From assembly GCF_000829825.1 (NCBI RefSeq), contig NZ_JXSL01000035.1:1-64000 (forward strand): DNA of 64,000 bases, in the 5' to 3' direction. Both the position numbers and the translations under genes were made by a program. This DNA comes from Paramagnetospirillum magnetotacticum MS-1. GTDB taxonomy: Bacteria; Pseudomonadota; Alphaproteobacteria; Rhodospirillales; Magnetospirillaceae. Below are positions 53,650 to 63,373 of this stretch, in pieces. How positions within the stretch are numbered: the first letter of the stretch is position 1; every line of letters begins with the position of its first letter. The notes under the pieces were generated by a model, which saw only the letters and a program-made list of their open reading frames with translations, ran no database searches and was not told the DNA's origin.

Positions 53650-54696
53650 ATGCGATACGAAAAGAGCCAAGCTCTGTTGCGTCTTGCCCTCGAAATGCAG
53701 GGCAACGCCGAAGGGGTGTCCCTGACCGGCATCATGGAAACTTATGAGGTCAGCCGCCGGACGGCCGAGCGCATGCGCGACGCCGTTCGGGAAGTGTTCC
53801 CCCAGGTCGAGGAGTTCCACCTGGGCGATGGCCTCAAACGCTGGCGTATTCGTTCAAGCCGGGCCATTTCACCCATTCCGGTGCTTGCCGATGAATTGGC
53901 GGCCCTGCATGCGGCGGCCACCAGCTTTCGCCAAGATGGGCGCGATGACCAGGCCGCCATGCTGGACACCGTGTCGGTCAAGCTCCGCAGCCTGTTGCGG
54001 GCCGATGATCGTCGCCGGATGGATCCTGACCTGGATGCCCTCATGGAGGCCGAGGGACTGGTGCTGAGGCCTGGGCCGAAGCCACGTATCGACGGCAAGG
54101 TCCTGGCCGAGCTTAGAGAGGCGATTAAAGGATGCGAGGAAGTCATCCTGCGCCATGTTTCCAGGTCCTCCGGCCGGGAAAGCCAACACAATGTTAGGCC
54201 CTACGGATTTCTGTATGGCGGCAGGCATTACCTGCTGGCCTACAATCCGCATCCCGATGTTGCGGATTTCCGCCTGTTCAGTCTGTCCAATATTCGTGAG
54301 GTCACCCGGCAGGATGCCATATTCGAGCGTCAGGCGGACTTCAGCCTGCAGGCCTATGCGGCGAATTCGTTCGCCGTATTCCAGGAAGAGCCCGTCGATG
54401 TGCTTTGGCACGTGGCGGCCGAGGCGGCGGCCGAGGCCAGGGACTTTCTGTTTCACCCCTCCCAGAGTTTCGAGGAGCAGGCCGATGGTTCCTTGCTCCT
54501 TCGCTTCAGGGCCGGTGGTCTTGTCGAAATGGCCTGGCACCTCTTCACCTGGGGAGGGGCCATCAGGGTTCTGGAACCGCCCGAATTGCTGACGGCCATA
54601 GACCAGATGACCAAGGACTTCATTTCCGCCCATCCCCTGCAAGGGCGCGTGGCCGGCACGACATTTCGGGGCGGCGGCCCCGCCGTCGCGGATTGA
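53650..54696 (+). CDS. WYL-domain transcription regulator (YafY/YobV-type)
   Basis: A 348-residue protein. A winged helix at 1-65 (GIMETYEVSRRTAERMRDAV) is followed by a WYL domain about 150-225 (VRPYGFLYGGRHYLLAYNP) and the WCX C-terminal domain. WYL regulators sense small ligands or nucleic acid and commonly control DNA-repair or defence genes. The following gene begins 20 nt downstream. Confidence 0.8.
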   Translation: MRYEKSQALLRLALEMQGNAEGVSLTGIMETYEVSRRTAERMRDAVREVFPQVEEFHLGDGLKRWRIRSSRAISPIPVLADELAALHAAATSFRQDGRDDQAAMLDTVSVKLRSLLRADDRRRMDPDLDALMEAEGLVLRPGPKPRIDGKVLAELREAIKGCEEVILRHVSRSSGRESQHNVRPYGFLYGGRHYLLAYNPHPDVADFRLFSLSNIREVTRQDAIFERQADFSLQAYAANSFAVFQEEPVDVLWHVAAEAAAEARDFLFHPSQSFEEQADGSLLLRFRAGGLVEMAWHLFTWGGAIRVLEPPELLTAIDQMTKDFISAHPLQGRVAGTTFRGGGPAVAD

Positions 54697-54715
54697 GGGG
54701 AGGGAGTGGGAAGCG

Positions 54716-55612
54716 GTGTATCAACTGGCCGACAAACTGGTTATCGGAATTTCTTCACGGGCGTTGTTCTGTCTCGAGGCGGAGAACCGCGTCTTCGATG
54801 AAGAGGGGGTCAGGGCCTATCGACAATACCAGGCAGAGCGAGACGACGTCATCTTGGAGCCTGGCACGGCATTCGGCCTGGTGCGCAATCTCCTTCGGAT
54901 CAACGAGGGGCTCGAAGCCCCCCTGGTCGAGGTCGTCGTCGTGTCCCGCAATTCCCCGGACGTCGCCATCCGGGTGTTCCGGTCGATCGAGCATCACAGG
55001 CTTGCCATAAAGCGGGCAGCGTTCACCAGTGGCCACCGACTTCCTTCCCTGCTGAAGGCCTTTAACGTTCAGCTGTTTCTTTCCCGCCACGCGCCGGACG
55101 TCAGCCTGGCGGTCAGCGATGGAATCGCGGCCGCCCGTCTTTATGATCCGCCGGACGGTCCGATGCCCGATATCGATGAGATCCATTTCGCCTTCGACGG
55201 TGACGCGGTGCTGTTTTCCGAGGCTTCGGAGATCATCTACCAGCGGGAGGGGCTGGCTGCCTTCGCCGAGCACGAGCGGCTAAATGCCCACGTTCCCCTG
55301 GCGCCTGGGCCATTCGCACCTTTTCTGCGAACCTTGGCCTTGCTCCAGTCTCGGGAAAACGATCTGCCGGTAAGAATCCGGACCTCGTTGGTGACCGCCC
55401 GTTGCAGTCCCGCTCATGAACGGGTGCTGCGGACATTCCGGGACTGGGGGGTGACCGTGGATCAGGCCCTGTTCCTCGGTGGCGTCGACAAGGCTTCCGT
55501 GTTGGAGGCGATCCGCCCGGACATCTTCTTCGATGACCAGGAAGCGCATCTGACGGCGGCGGCGACGATCGTGCCATCCGGTCAGGTGCCCTGGCCCGCC
55601 GGCTCTCGCTGA
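54716..55612 (+). CDS. Cytosolic 5'-nucleotidase (NT5C1-like, PF06189 type)
   Basis: A 298-residue protein with the whole-family pattern: KLVIGISSRALFCLEAENRV, VVSRNSPDVAIRVFRSI, FAFDGDAVLFSEASE (HAD-type Asp), TARCSPAHERVLRTFRDWGV and IFFDDQEAHL. It hydrolyses nucleoside monophosphates. GTG start at 54716 after GGGAGGGAG. Coupling to a WYL regulator suggests nucleotide-pool control under stress or infection (inference). Confidence 0.8.
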   Translation: MYQLADKLVIGISSRALFCLEAENRVFDEEGVRAYRQYQAERDDVILEPGTAFGLVRNLLRINEGLEAPLVEVVVVSRNSPDVAIRVFRSIEHHRLAIKRAAFTSGHRLPSLLKAFNVQLFLSRHAPDVSLAVSDGIAAARLYDPPDGPMPDIDEIHFAFDGDAVLFSEASEIIYQREGLAAFAEHERLNAHVPLAPGPFAPFLRTLALLQSRENDLPVRIRTSLVTARCSPAHERVLRTFRDWGVTVDQALFLGGVDKASVLEAIRPDIFFDDQEAHLTAAATIVPSGQVPWPAGSR

Positions 55613-55646
55613 GTTGACCGGGCCGTGATCGGACGGAAGGCCGCGA

Positions 55647-57299
55647 TCATAACGATCCCAGAAGCCGCGCCGTCATCGGGTTGTCCTTTTGCGCCAGGAT
55701 CTCGAGTCGGATGGTGGCGCGGGTGAAGGCCGAAAACAATTGGCGCAGATGCCGCTCAGCCTTGTTCGGGTCCGACGCGGGATTGACGTCGACCACGATC
55801 ACCGCAGGCGCCTGCTGTCCCTTGAACCGCTGCACACTCTCAAATCGGATGAGGCCCCGGCTGCGGACCTGCCGGCCATCATCTCCATAGGCCCCGGTAA
55901 AATGGGACACCTCGTGGGTTCCGATGCGCGTCATCTGACTCAGAACCGAAGTGGTCGCCCCCTTCAGGGTTACGATGACAATCTGATCGGGGGCGAAGCC
56001 CTGCCGCACCAGGGCAGGAACGATCCTGGACAGGTGGACGGCCTGCTCGTCCTCAAGGCCATAGGTGCTGACCCCCACCCCCAGACCGGGGAGGTCGTTG
56101 GCGGCGACGAAATCGGCGCCCAGGGCCCTTTTGACGAAGCGGGCAATGCTTTGCGGCGTGCGATAGTTAGTACGAACACTTAGTCCGACAAATCCCGGAA
56201 GCTCGTTGCGTCCAATACCACGCAGTTCCTGGGCGGGATCCTCCAGCCAGACGATGTCGGCCGCATCGGTAAGGAAGAGGTGCAGGATGTCGATCCAGCC
56301 GGGCTCGAAATCCTGTCCCTCGTCTACGATCAGGGTATCAAAGCGCCAGGCGTCGGGGACGGGTTCGGCAATGATCAATTCGGCCAGATCCGGCCAGAAC
56401 GACCGATTGCGCGCAGCGTCCTCGAAGTTCGGCTTAAGACCGCGCTCCGCCAGAAAGTTGACGCAGAGCCCGTGCCAAGTCGTCACGCGTCCGCCCGGCG
56501 ACACCGAGGCGGCAAGACGCTCGGCGAGAGGGTGATTGAAACAGACCATGAGGGGCCGGCGGCCCCGCGCCAGAGCTCGTTCGTAAAGGCGGTGGGCCAC
56601 AACCGTCTTGCCCGATCCCGGCGCTCCGCGCAACCGCAGGCGCAGAGGCGCCATTTCGATGGAATCCACAATGTCGGCAATTCCGCCGATCAGCCGGGTA
56701 TAGCTTCGCTCATGCGCCTTCACATGGGCGTGGACATCGGCGACCACTTGGAACGCGTCCCGCAGAAAGGCATGCACGTTCTCTGTCGCGCCCCCCTTGC
56801 TTCCCGGTGGAAGGATCTGCCTGATCCTGCCCGCCAGATCGGCAGGGGTTGCTCCGGAGACGATCCGGCTGACATCGAGCCCCACGGCATTCAGCCGAAC
56901 CAGACGGTGATCGGGACAATAGATGAGATAATCGATGGAAGGCGGCGGCGATCCCGAAGCGGCCCTCATCTTCTCGCGGATGTTCTCCACGGATCGGCGA
57001 ACCTGGCTTTGAACATCCTTGCGGGTGTTGCCGTACACCTTGATCAGGCCCTCCGCGGTATCCTCCAATCGCCCGTTCTTCTGCTCAATCACCACCATCT
57101 CGCCGGCCTGGTTGACCACGACGAAATCGGCCTCTCCAAAGCGGATCTGGCCCCGGTAATCGTAGCTCCAGTGGACCCCATGATAGACGGTGTAGTCGGA
57201 TGAAAGCGCTGTCTTCAGCCCGGCCAGGGTTTCGAGCTCTGGGCCATGGGCCCCCGCCAGGGCTGCGGCGCTGATGTCGGAGGGAATGATGTAGGCCAT
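55647..57299 (-). CDS. NERD-domain SF1 helicase
   Basis: A 550-residue protein. An N-terminal NERD nuclease-like domain (about 45-135) has EADFVVVNQAGEMVVIEQKNG, with Glu, Asp and Glu-x-Lys. From about 220 a UvrD/PcrA-type helicase has Walker A GAPGSGKT, Walker B LIVDEGQDFEPGW, an arginine motif region SVRTNYRTPQSIA, and motif VI FSAFTRATIRLEIL. It probably unwinds and cuts nucleic acid; NERD-helicases occur in several defence systems. Confidence 0.83.
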   Translation of the reverse strand: MAYIIPSDISAAALAGAHGPELETLAGLKTALSSDYTVYHGVHWSYDYRGQIRFGEADFVVVNQAGEMVVIEQKNGRLEDTAEGLIKVYGNTRKDVQSQVRRSVENIREKMRAASGSPPPSIDYLIYCPDHRLVRLNAVGLDVSRIVSGATPADLAGRIRQILPPGSKGGATENVHAFLRDAFQVVADVHAHVKAHERSYTRLIGGIADIVDSIEMAPLRLRLRGAPGSGKTVVAHRLYERALARGRRPLMVCFNHPLAERLAASVSPGGRVTTWHGLCVNFLAERGLKPNFEDAARNRSFWPDLAELIIAEPVPDAWRFDTLIVDEGQDFEPGWIDILHLFLTDAADIVWLEDPAQELRGIGRNELPGFVGLSVRTNYRTPQSIARFVKRALGADFVAANDLPGLGVGVSTYGLEDEQAVHLSRIVPALVRQGFAPDQIVIVTLKGATTSVLSQMTRIGTHEVSHFTGAYGDDGRQVRSRGLIRFESVQRFKGQQAPAVIVVDVNPASDPNKAERHLRQLFSAFTRATIRLEILAQKDNPMTARLLGSL

Positions 57300-57411
57300 A
57301 ATGCGCGAATTGCCTTGTAAGCGGGGTTATTGAATTTACAATTTTGGCGTTTTTATGCCTTTGACACTAGCGAAGAACTAGCGCCAAATTTTTAGGATCA
57401 GCCGTCGAGAT

Positions 57412-58113
57412 ATGAAGGTGGCTGCAGCAATAAGTATTAATAATATGTATTGGAGCCGTGTCATGGGGAAGAATCAAGATGGGGAATGCCTCAAAAATAA
57501 AAATTTCATTGAATTTGACAAGTTAATTAGTGATGCCTCTGCTTCTCTAAAAGATTCACTTCAAATATGGATGCCATGCGTTCCGGCAAAGCGAAATGGA
57601 TCGAACAACATAACGTATAACTACATCGCAGAGCGAAACATTACGGCGCATATCTGTCGCATGGCGGGGGCCAAGGGATATAATGTTTATGCTGAGATCC
57701 CGATTAATGGGAAAGACAAAATTGATATTATGCTGGCCCGCGGCGCTGAGGAAAGTTATCTAATTGAGGCAAAGCGGATTTATCCCCGTAAGGAGTCTGC
57801 CAAATCTATAATAGCCGATATTGGTCGGATGAAAAATTTTAAACAATCAGTGGTAGAGTTCCATGGTAGTCTTGACGCTACAGCACCAGTAATTCCGGAC
57901 CCTATTTACGGTGCAATTGTTGCGTACACTGCCGATGCGGAGGTGGCAAAAGAGTGGATGGGGGCGCCGAACGTTCGACCAGCCAAATGGATGAGCCTTC
58001 TGTTGGAAATGAGTAATAGTGGGATACGCAAAGCGCATGAGTTAAAACTAATGCAAAATAATTTTCAGCCATATTCCAATAGCTGGATTTTGGTATGGGT
58101 GTTTCCATTATGA
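57412..58113 (+). CDS. AT-rich gene for a predicted PD-(D/E)XK nuclease
   Basis: A 233-residue protein. The segment KIDIMLARGAEESYLIEAKRI has the Asp...Glu-x-Lys spacing of restriction-endonuclease-like nucleases, preceded by a helical region with Glu (YIAERNITAHICRM). The gene is markedly AT-richer than its neighbours, indicating recent transfer. Its start is uncertain: 57412 has no ribosome site and 57463 is an alternative. No methyltransferase partner lies nearby. Confidence 0.6.
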   Translation: MKVAAAISINNMYWSRVMGKNQDGECLKNKNFIEFDKLISDASASLKDSLQIWMPCVPAKRNGSNNITYNYIAERNITAHICRMAGAKGYNVYAEIPINGKDKIDIMLARGAEESYLIEAKRIYPRKESAKSIIADIGRMKNFKQSVVEFHGSLDATAPVIPDPIYGAIVAYTADAEVAKEWMGAPNVRPAKWMSLLLEMSNSGIRKAHELKLMQNNFQPYSNSWILVWVFPL

Positions 58114-58144
58114 AATGGCGTGCAATGTCATTGCAATTGGAAGC

Positions 58145-58393
58145 CTAGATTCTAAGGACCATGATTTCACACCCTTTATTGCGGCAGAAATCAAGATCAT
58201 CATCTGTTATGATGGCGATCTCACCTTCCCTGTATACGTCATTTGTTGAATCAAATGGGGACGGCTTGGTGAAACGATACGTTTTATACCCCTCGGCGGT
58301 CAGTGCATTCTTGAGCGCTTCGACAGAGTCAAAGGTTTCTGGTGAACTCATTCTAATGCCGCCGCGGCCGCGAGAAATGTAGACCGTGAACAT
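58145..58393 (-). CDS. Small hypothetical protein downstream of the tandem AAA gene
   Basis: An 82-residue alpha/beta protein (MFTVYISRGRGGIRM...) starting at 58393 with GGAGGG seven nt before. It is 26 nt after the AAA gene on the same strand and probably cotranscribed with it. No family recognised. Confidence 0.6.
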   Translation of the reverse strand: MFTVYISRGRGGIRMSSPETFDSVEALKNALTAEGYKTYRFTKPSPFDSTNDVYREGEIAIITDDDLDFCRNKGCEIMVLRI

Positions 58394-58419
58394 CGTCAGT
58401 CCCTCCTGTTCACTTCGGA

Positions 58420-60516
58420 TCACATAAATCCTATGGGCTTGCTGTAAGTCGGTTTGCCTTCGGCCTCGGATCGCAACGCAGCCAAAAGCGCGCCTTGGTC
58501 GTCTAGAAGGTCCAGGAGCTCGGCTTTCCTGCGGACGACTGCGAAGTCCCCCGGAGTAAGTGGCGAAATCCGAGAGACAGCAGCCGGAGCATCAATACCA
58601 AAAAAGACGGTGAAGGCGGTTCGGATCTGTTCCGGCGTCAATGGATCGAAGCGGATCTTGAAGGTAAACCGGCGCAGGCTGGCACTGTCCAACCGATCAG
58701 CAAGATTGGTCGTGCAGGCAAACGGCAATTCGTGACTTTCCATCCAAGTCAGCATCTCGTTGACCTGGCTGATTTCCCATGAGCGTTGGGCTCCGGCCCG
58801 TTCTCCCAAGAGAGAATCCGCCTCGTCGAAGATCAGGAAGGCCCCGAGTTCCTGGGCTTCTGCAAAGGCGCGGGCGATATTGGCCTCGCTCTGACCAACC
58901 CATTTGCTGAAGAGGTCGGAGGCACGCTTCTGCAAGACCGGCAGGCCCATGGCCATAGCGAGGTGGCGGGCAAATGCGCTCTTGCCGGTGCCGGGAGGGC
59001 CGAACAGACACAGGGAGACGCCCCTTTTCGGGCCGATACTGGCCAACCGCTGCACCAGACGGTCGAGCGGGTGATCGGCGTTGGCGAGATCCAAGGCAAA
59101 CTCATGGTCGCAGTGGGGCTGGGGGGGGATAGGGGCCATGCCGCCCCCCATAACTTTGCCAGATAGGCGCAGCGCAAGCCGGAGATCATCCTCTGAACCA
59201 CCGGCGAGCTTGGCGGCGCGAACTGCATTGGCGGCGAAGGCAGGGGGGACGGAGAACTGGCTGGCCAACGTCCGTACTTTGTCCGGCCCAATTTCAAGGT
59301 CATGGCGCTTCAGGGTTGCCGACCACAGCCGCTCCCGGACCTTCTGCGGTGGGGTCCGGATTTCAATGGCTAGGGTCATCCGCCTTAGAACCGAGGGATC
59401 AAATCCATCCACCTCATTGCAGGTCCACAAGGTCGGGATCGGCGTCTCTTCGAGCAGCCGATTGAGGTAGACTTTTGAGTAGTCCCGCCGCTCGCGGTGC
59501 CGGTATAGGGAGTGATAGCCGGGACCGGCTCCACCCAGCAGGTCCTCCATCTCGTCGAACAGCATCAGGTTCTCGCAGTTGGCGCCCAGGAGATTTTGGG
59601 ACAAGCGGAGACGGGCCAGACGCGCAGACCTATCCGGTTCGCCCCCTTCACCGTCGGCCTCGCCCACCGTGTAGGTCCGCACCCCTAGCTTGGCACCAAG
59701 GACCTTGCAAAACTCGGTTTTGCCTGTGCCGGGAGGGCCGTAGACCAGGACGTTGATCCCTTTGACGCCCCGGCCAATCGCCCCTTTGAGAAGGCGGAAG
59801 GCCATGTCGCGTTCCGCGACAAGGTGATCGAAATCTGACCACTCACAGGTGGGCACCGTTGCCGGACCAATCAGTCTACTACAAAAGTCCTCTACGGTTA
59901 TGGCGGGTGGCATCAGGGCTTCAATTAGACCGTCGGCGACCACGGCCGAGAAGGAGAAGGCGCTGAATTGCATGCGGTTGCTGAGCAGCCCAAGGCGCAG
60001 TAGTGACGCGTTACCGGAAAGCCATTTCTCAAGTTCTATCGGGGTTATGCCGAGCAACAGAGAAATGAGATGGTTGTCACCACGACTGTTCATGGCGTTA
60101 ATATCGTCCCAGAGATTCTTCATCATCGGGAAGATCCGGTAGTAGCACGATAGTTCAAGAATTTTGCGCTCGATATCCTCGAGCCCAAAATAGGCGCAGA
60201 GAAGTTTGAGATTATTGTCGAACGCCTGATATGTAGGCGTCATACTCTGGACGCCTTTCAACTCTTGAACGGCTTCATTCCAGATCTGGCTATTCTGCAC
60301 AGGAGAATTCTCAGGTGGCCGGCACCGTCCGCGACGGTGCCGAACTGAAATGTTATCTACATTGTCTTCCTGAAAAGAGAATTCGCAGCCAATCTCTTGA
60401 TGGTTTTCCTGAATCCAGCGAAGCATCTGATGGCAGAGCGAATGCTCCTGCTTTCCGTTGATCAGAACGTTTGCGCAATAGTTGGCAATTAGCCAGTACT
60501 GATATTGGATTCCCAT
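58420..60516 (-). CDS. Tandem AAA+ ATPase (two P-loop modules)
   Basis: A 698-residue protein. Residues 1-225 are a unique N-domain. The first AAA module has GPPGTGKTE, LMLFDEMEDLLG and CNEVDGFDPSVLRRM. The second has GPPGTGKSA, FLIFDEADSLLGER and TTNLADRLDSASLRRF. Both keep Walker A, Walker B and sensor residues, so both may hydrolyse ATP, as in Cdc48-like unfoldases. The start at 60516 (MGIQYQY) is preferred over 60558. Likely an unfoldase or remodeller of unknown client. Confidence 0.83.
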   Translation of the reverse strand: MGIQYQYWLIANYCANVLINGKQEHSLCHQMLRWIQENHQEIGCEFSFQEDNVDNISVRHRRGRCRPPENSPVQNSQIWNEAVQELKGVQSMTPTYQAFDNNLKLLCAYFGLEDIERKILELSCYYRIFPMMKNLWDDINAMNSRGDNHLISLLLGITPIELEKWLSGNASLLRLGLLSNRMQFSAFSFSAVVADGLIEALMPPAITVEDFCSRLIGPATVPTCEWSDFDHLVAERDMAFRLLKGAIGRGVKGINVLVYGPPGTGKTEFCKVLGAKLGVRTYTVGEADGEGGEPDRSARLARLRLSQNLLGANCENLMLFDEMEDLLGGAGPGYHSLYRHRERRDYSKVYLNRLLEETPIPTLWTCNEVDGFDPSVLRRMTLAIEIRTPPQKVRERLWSATLKRHDLEIGPDKVRTLASQFSVPPAFAANAVRAAKLAGGSEDDLRLALRLSGKVMGGGMAPIPPQPHCDHEFALDLANADHPLDRLVQRLASIGPKRGVSLCLFGPPGTGKSAFARHLAMAMGLPVLQKRASDLFSKWVGQSEANIARAFAEAQELGAFLIFDEADSLLGERAGAQRSWEISQVNEMLTWMESHELPFACTTNLADRLDSASLRRFTFKIRFDPLTPEQIRTAFTVFFGIDAPAAVSRISPLTPGDFAVVRRKAELLDLLDDQGALLAALRSEAEGKPTYSKPIGFM

Positions 60517-60749
60517 TGACGCTCTCCGTCTTGGCCGGCAGCCAATCTGATCTAACAATGCGCCAGATATGGACGTACTGTCGGGCGAAGTGCGTCAATG
60601 CAGCGTTTGTAAGGCGGCCATGAACCCCTGATCCTAGCGATTCATTTCGTTCAGAGAGATTTTGGCAGGCCGATTGAGTGTTAGGACGTCCGTTCCTGAC
60701 GTGCAGAGCGTGCAATCTCCGAATCGGCAAGTATGGTGTGGAGGGGGCG

Positions 60750-61229
60750 ATGTCTGCGGTGGTGGTATATATGGGCATTAACTACGTCCTGCTTCAGCCC
60801 CGAAGGCAGGGAGGCTCCTGGACAGGTGGTTGGACGGTCGGGGCTAGGAGTTGGGCCTTTCTCGATTGGGTCACGTATCACCACCATCCCCGCTGGCTGA
60901 CCCATCATGATCGATCCGGTGGCTATGATGGGATTTTTGACGCTTTCCGTACCGCACTCGGGGGGCGGCTCGATGAAGCAACGCGGGGTCGGCTGTTGCG
61001 CGTTGGTACGACCTGCTGGGAAGGGGGCAAAGCCCGAGGGATCGACATGCGGCAGAATTTCGTCTGGCTGGTAGCCGCGCCCCTGCTCTGGGATCTGGAG
61101 CTTCTCAACCAAGAGCAATGTCTCGATCGGATGATCTTTGCCGATTGTAGTCGAGACCCACTCGCTCTGGATCGGGCACGAGCCGTAATCGAGGCGCATG
61201 GCAGCTGCCAGTCTTGCCCACCCACTTAG
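60750..61229 (+). CDS. Hypothetical protein
   Basis: A 159-residue protein rich in Trp, His and Arg (SGGYDGIFDAFRTALGGRL, then CWEGGKARGIDMRQNFVWLVAAPLLWDLELL). Unrecognised. ATG 60750 is preferred; starts at 60678 and 60771 are possible. It is divergent from the tandem AAA gene. Confidence 0.45.
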   Translation: MSAVVVYMGINYVLLQPRRQGGSWTGGWTVGARSWAFLDWVTYHHHPRWLTHHDRSGGYDGIFDAFRTALGGRLDEATRGRLLRVGTTCWEGGKARGIDMRQNFVWLVAAPLLWDLELLNQEQCLDRMIFADCSRDPLALDRARAVIEAHGSCQSCPPT

Positions 61230-61465
61230 GTACCAAGGGGGAGGGCGAGGCAGCTGTACGACCATATTTGGCGCACTAATGCTTCAATTTCACAGAAGTG
61301 GTCAAGCGCAGCCGCGGCATGGCCAGTTACAAGCACCGACACACTGCCGTTCAGGACAATCGCAATGACCGGCTCGTCTAAAATTCACGGCCCCAAATTC
61401 GCCGTTCTTGGCGTCCCCTTCTCGCGCAGGCAACTTCTCGCGGGCATGGAAGCCGGAGCCAAACC

Positions 61466-61951
61466 ATGAAGCATTCAGCGGGGCCAGACGCCAACTTCGA
61501 GCGTCTCTCTTGGGTAAGCGCTCAGACGGCGTGGGCCATCTGGCAAAGGGCTGACGGGCGCACAATAAGACTGGCCCTATACGGATCCGGTCCGGCCGTT
61601 CTATCTCGCTTTCTGTCAGTCCTCTCAGGCTCGTGTCGTCGAAGCCTCCTGGTATCGCTGGGGACTATGCATCCGGTCCCGGCAGATTCGATGAAGGCCG
61701 CTCAGGATGAGATCATGGCGCTAGTTGCCAGCATGGAGGCGCAGGGAGACGTCGAGTGGGACGCGTGCCCTGCCAGGGCCCTTCCTCGCTGGCACGACAT
61801 CTTTCTTGGCAACGATCCCGACCCGGTCCTTTTCGACATTCTGCTCACCGCCATCCGTAGCTGCGCCCTAGATGGCCATGGCCGCGGCAAGCGGGGCATG
61901 CGAAACGCATTGCGACGGATTGTCCGGTGGTCACGCGTGATGCGGCATTAG
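61466..61951 (+). CDS. Hypothetical protein
   Basis: A 161-residue protein, partly helical, with no known motif (ALPRWHDIFLGNDPDPVLFDILLTAIRS). Good length and codon use for the region, but the ribosome site is weak. Confidence 0.45.
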   Translation: MKHSAGPDANFERLSWVSAQTAWAIWQRADGRTIRLALYGSGPAVLSRFLSVLSGSCRRSLLVSLGTMHPVPADSMKAAQDEIMALVASMEAQGDVEWDACPARALPRWHDIFLGNDPDPVLFDILLTAIRSCALDGHGRGKRGMRNALRRIVRWSRVMRH

Positions 61952-62040
61952 ATGTGCTGTGATTACACAGGATTGCTCGTTTTTACGTTATGGAGCGCTT
62001 GCGCTGTGTCTGGCCCGTCGAGCCGGAAGGAGAAATTACA

Positions 62041-62349
62041 ATGACCATTGAATTGATGGAATCTGTTGATGGGGAGCAGGAAGAAGATGGTGCTCCTACA
62101 CTTTTCGACGTGGTGATGATCAATGACGACATCACCCCATATCTTTTCGTTGTTCTCATCCTCATCGACGACTTTCGGATGAGTGTGGAGCTCGCCGAAT
62201 GGACGGCTTTGACCATTCATGAGGATGGCCAGGCCGTCGTCATGACCACCACGCACGAAATCGCTAAAGAAAAGGCTGCAGACGCCGTGTCAAATGCACA
62301 ACAGCAGAATTTCCCGCTTCGGGTGACCATTGCTCGATCCCCCCTATAG
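62041..62349 (+). CDS. Divergent ClpS-like protease adaptor
   Basis: A 102-residue protein aligning by eye to ClpS along its length: TLFDVVMINDDITPYLFVV (ClpS: NDD-TP-FVV), the long helix FRMSVELAEWTALTIHEDG, and EIAKEKAADAV then FPLRVTI. ClpS delivers N-degron substrates to ClpAP. The family Met/His residues of the binding pocket are partly replaced. AAGGAG precedes the ATG. No clpA adjoins it, as it would in a chromosomal locus. Confidence 0.7.
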   Translation: MTIELMESVDGEQEEDGAPTLFDVVMINDDITPYLFVVLILIDDFRMSVELAEWTALTIHEDGQAVVMTTTHEIAKEKAADAVSNAQQQNFPLRVTIARSPL

Positions 62350-62380
62350 GTTCCGATCATCGCAGAAGGTTTCAGCCAAC

Positions 62381-63373
62381 ATGAACACTACGTGCGAACT
62401 GGAATGCTTAAGTCTACTGTCGAAGGTCAGTGCTCAGAAGGATGAATTTCGGATTAGGTCCGGATTCCACGAACTGGATACACTAACATTTGGCTTCCGG
62501 CCTGGTGAAATCACTTTGGTCGCAGGCCATCGCCCGATCGACAAGGTCGATTTCGCCTGTCAGGTCGCAGAATATAACCGCCTAACATCCTTTCCTGGTG
62601 TTGATGGAAGGGATTCGGGTGCAATGCCACCGACTATCCTCGTGTTTTCCCAGGAGTTGCCCGCTCGAGTGCTTGGCAACCGAACCACAAATAGGCTTGG
62701 CGGCGACAAACAGCGTCTTGATTGCACGTTGGCATCGACTTATGTGATCGACGATCCATCTCTGTCGATTCCGATGATGGTGGAGCAGATATACCGCTAC
62801 TGCGAGTGTCGGCCGATCCCACTGATAATTATCGACGGGGCCGACTTCTTCTACGGCACCCCTCCAGAGGCCTGCGACCGACGGAAGAAGCCATTCGCTA
62901 TTGCTCGACTGCTCGCCGCAGCGGCGCGGAAAACCGGAATCCACATCTTCATTACCACCAATTTGCAGCAGGAAATTGAGTTCCTTGGAACAGACGCGAG
63001 GCAGATCATTCTTGCTGCCGAACCGTGTTTGGGCGGTCTCACGTACCTTGGAAAGCGATTCACTGAAGCCTTCGACAATATCATTCTGCTCGATCATTTC
63101 CGTTATGTGCTCGAACGCATGGAACCCGCCCATGACCCTGACGCGGGTGAGAGGATGACATGCTTCAAGGCTCGTCACTCTGGATGGCTCAATGCTCTTG
63201 AGGCGGTCGGAGCTCGGGTCGATCTTCTTCTTGTCAAGCAGCACTACGGACCGCTGGGACGCGTGTTGCTGACCTACGACCCACTTGGCCACTATTATGC
63301 TCCTCTCGAGGAGGGGCAGGCCAACGTGCCCAGCTTGTACGATGTTGTTGAGAAGCTAATGTACTCAGAATGA
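62381..63373 (+). CDS. DnaB-helicase-like RecA-fold protein with degenerate Walker A
   Basis: A 330-residue protein. The start RIRSGFHELDTLTFGFRPGE matches the entry to the DnaB helicase C-terminal domain (tGf-eLD-lt-G). The P-loop AGHRPIDKVDF has lost the GK-T/S pair of AGRPSMGKTAF. The Walker B-like IPLIIIDGADFF is kept. It lacks the DnaB N-terminal domain and is shorter. It may be a non-catalytic helicase decoy, loader or regulator (inference). It begins just after the ClpS-like gene. Confidence 0.65.
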   Translation: MNTTCELECLSLLSKVSAQKDEFRIRSGFHELDTLTFGFRPGEITLVAGHRPIDKVDFACQVAEYNRLTSFPGVDGRDSGAMPPTILVFSQELPARVLGNRTTNRLGGDKQRLDCTLASTYVIDDPSLSIPMMVEQIYRYCECRPIPLIIIDGADFFYGTPPEACDRRKKPFAIARLLAAAARKTGIHIFITTNLQQEIEFLGTDARQIILAAEPCLGGLTYLGKRFTEAFDNIILLDHFRYVLERMEPAHDPDAGERMTCFKARHSGWLNALEAVGARVDLLLVKQHYGPLGRVLLTYDPLGHYYAPLEEGQANVPSLYDVVEKLMYSE

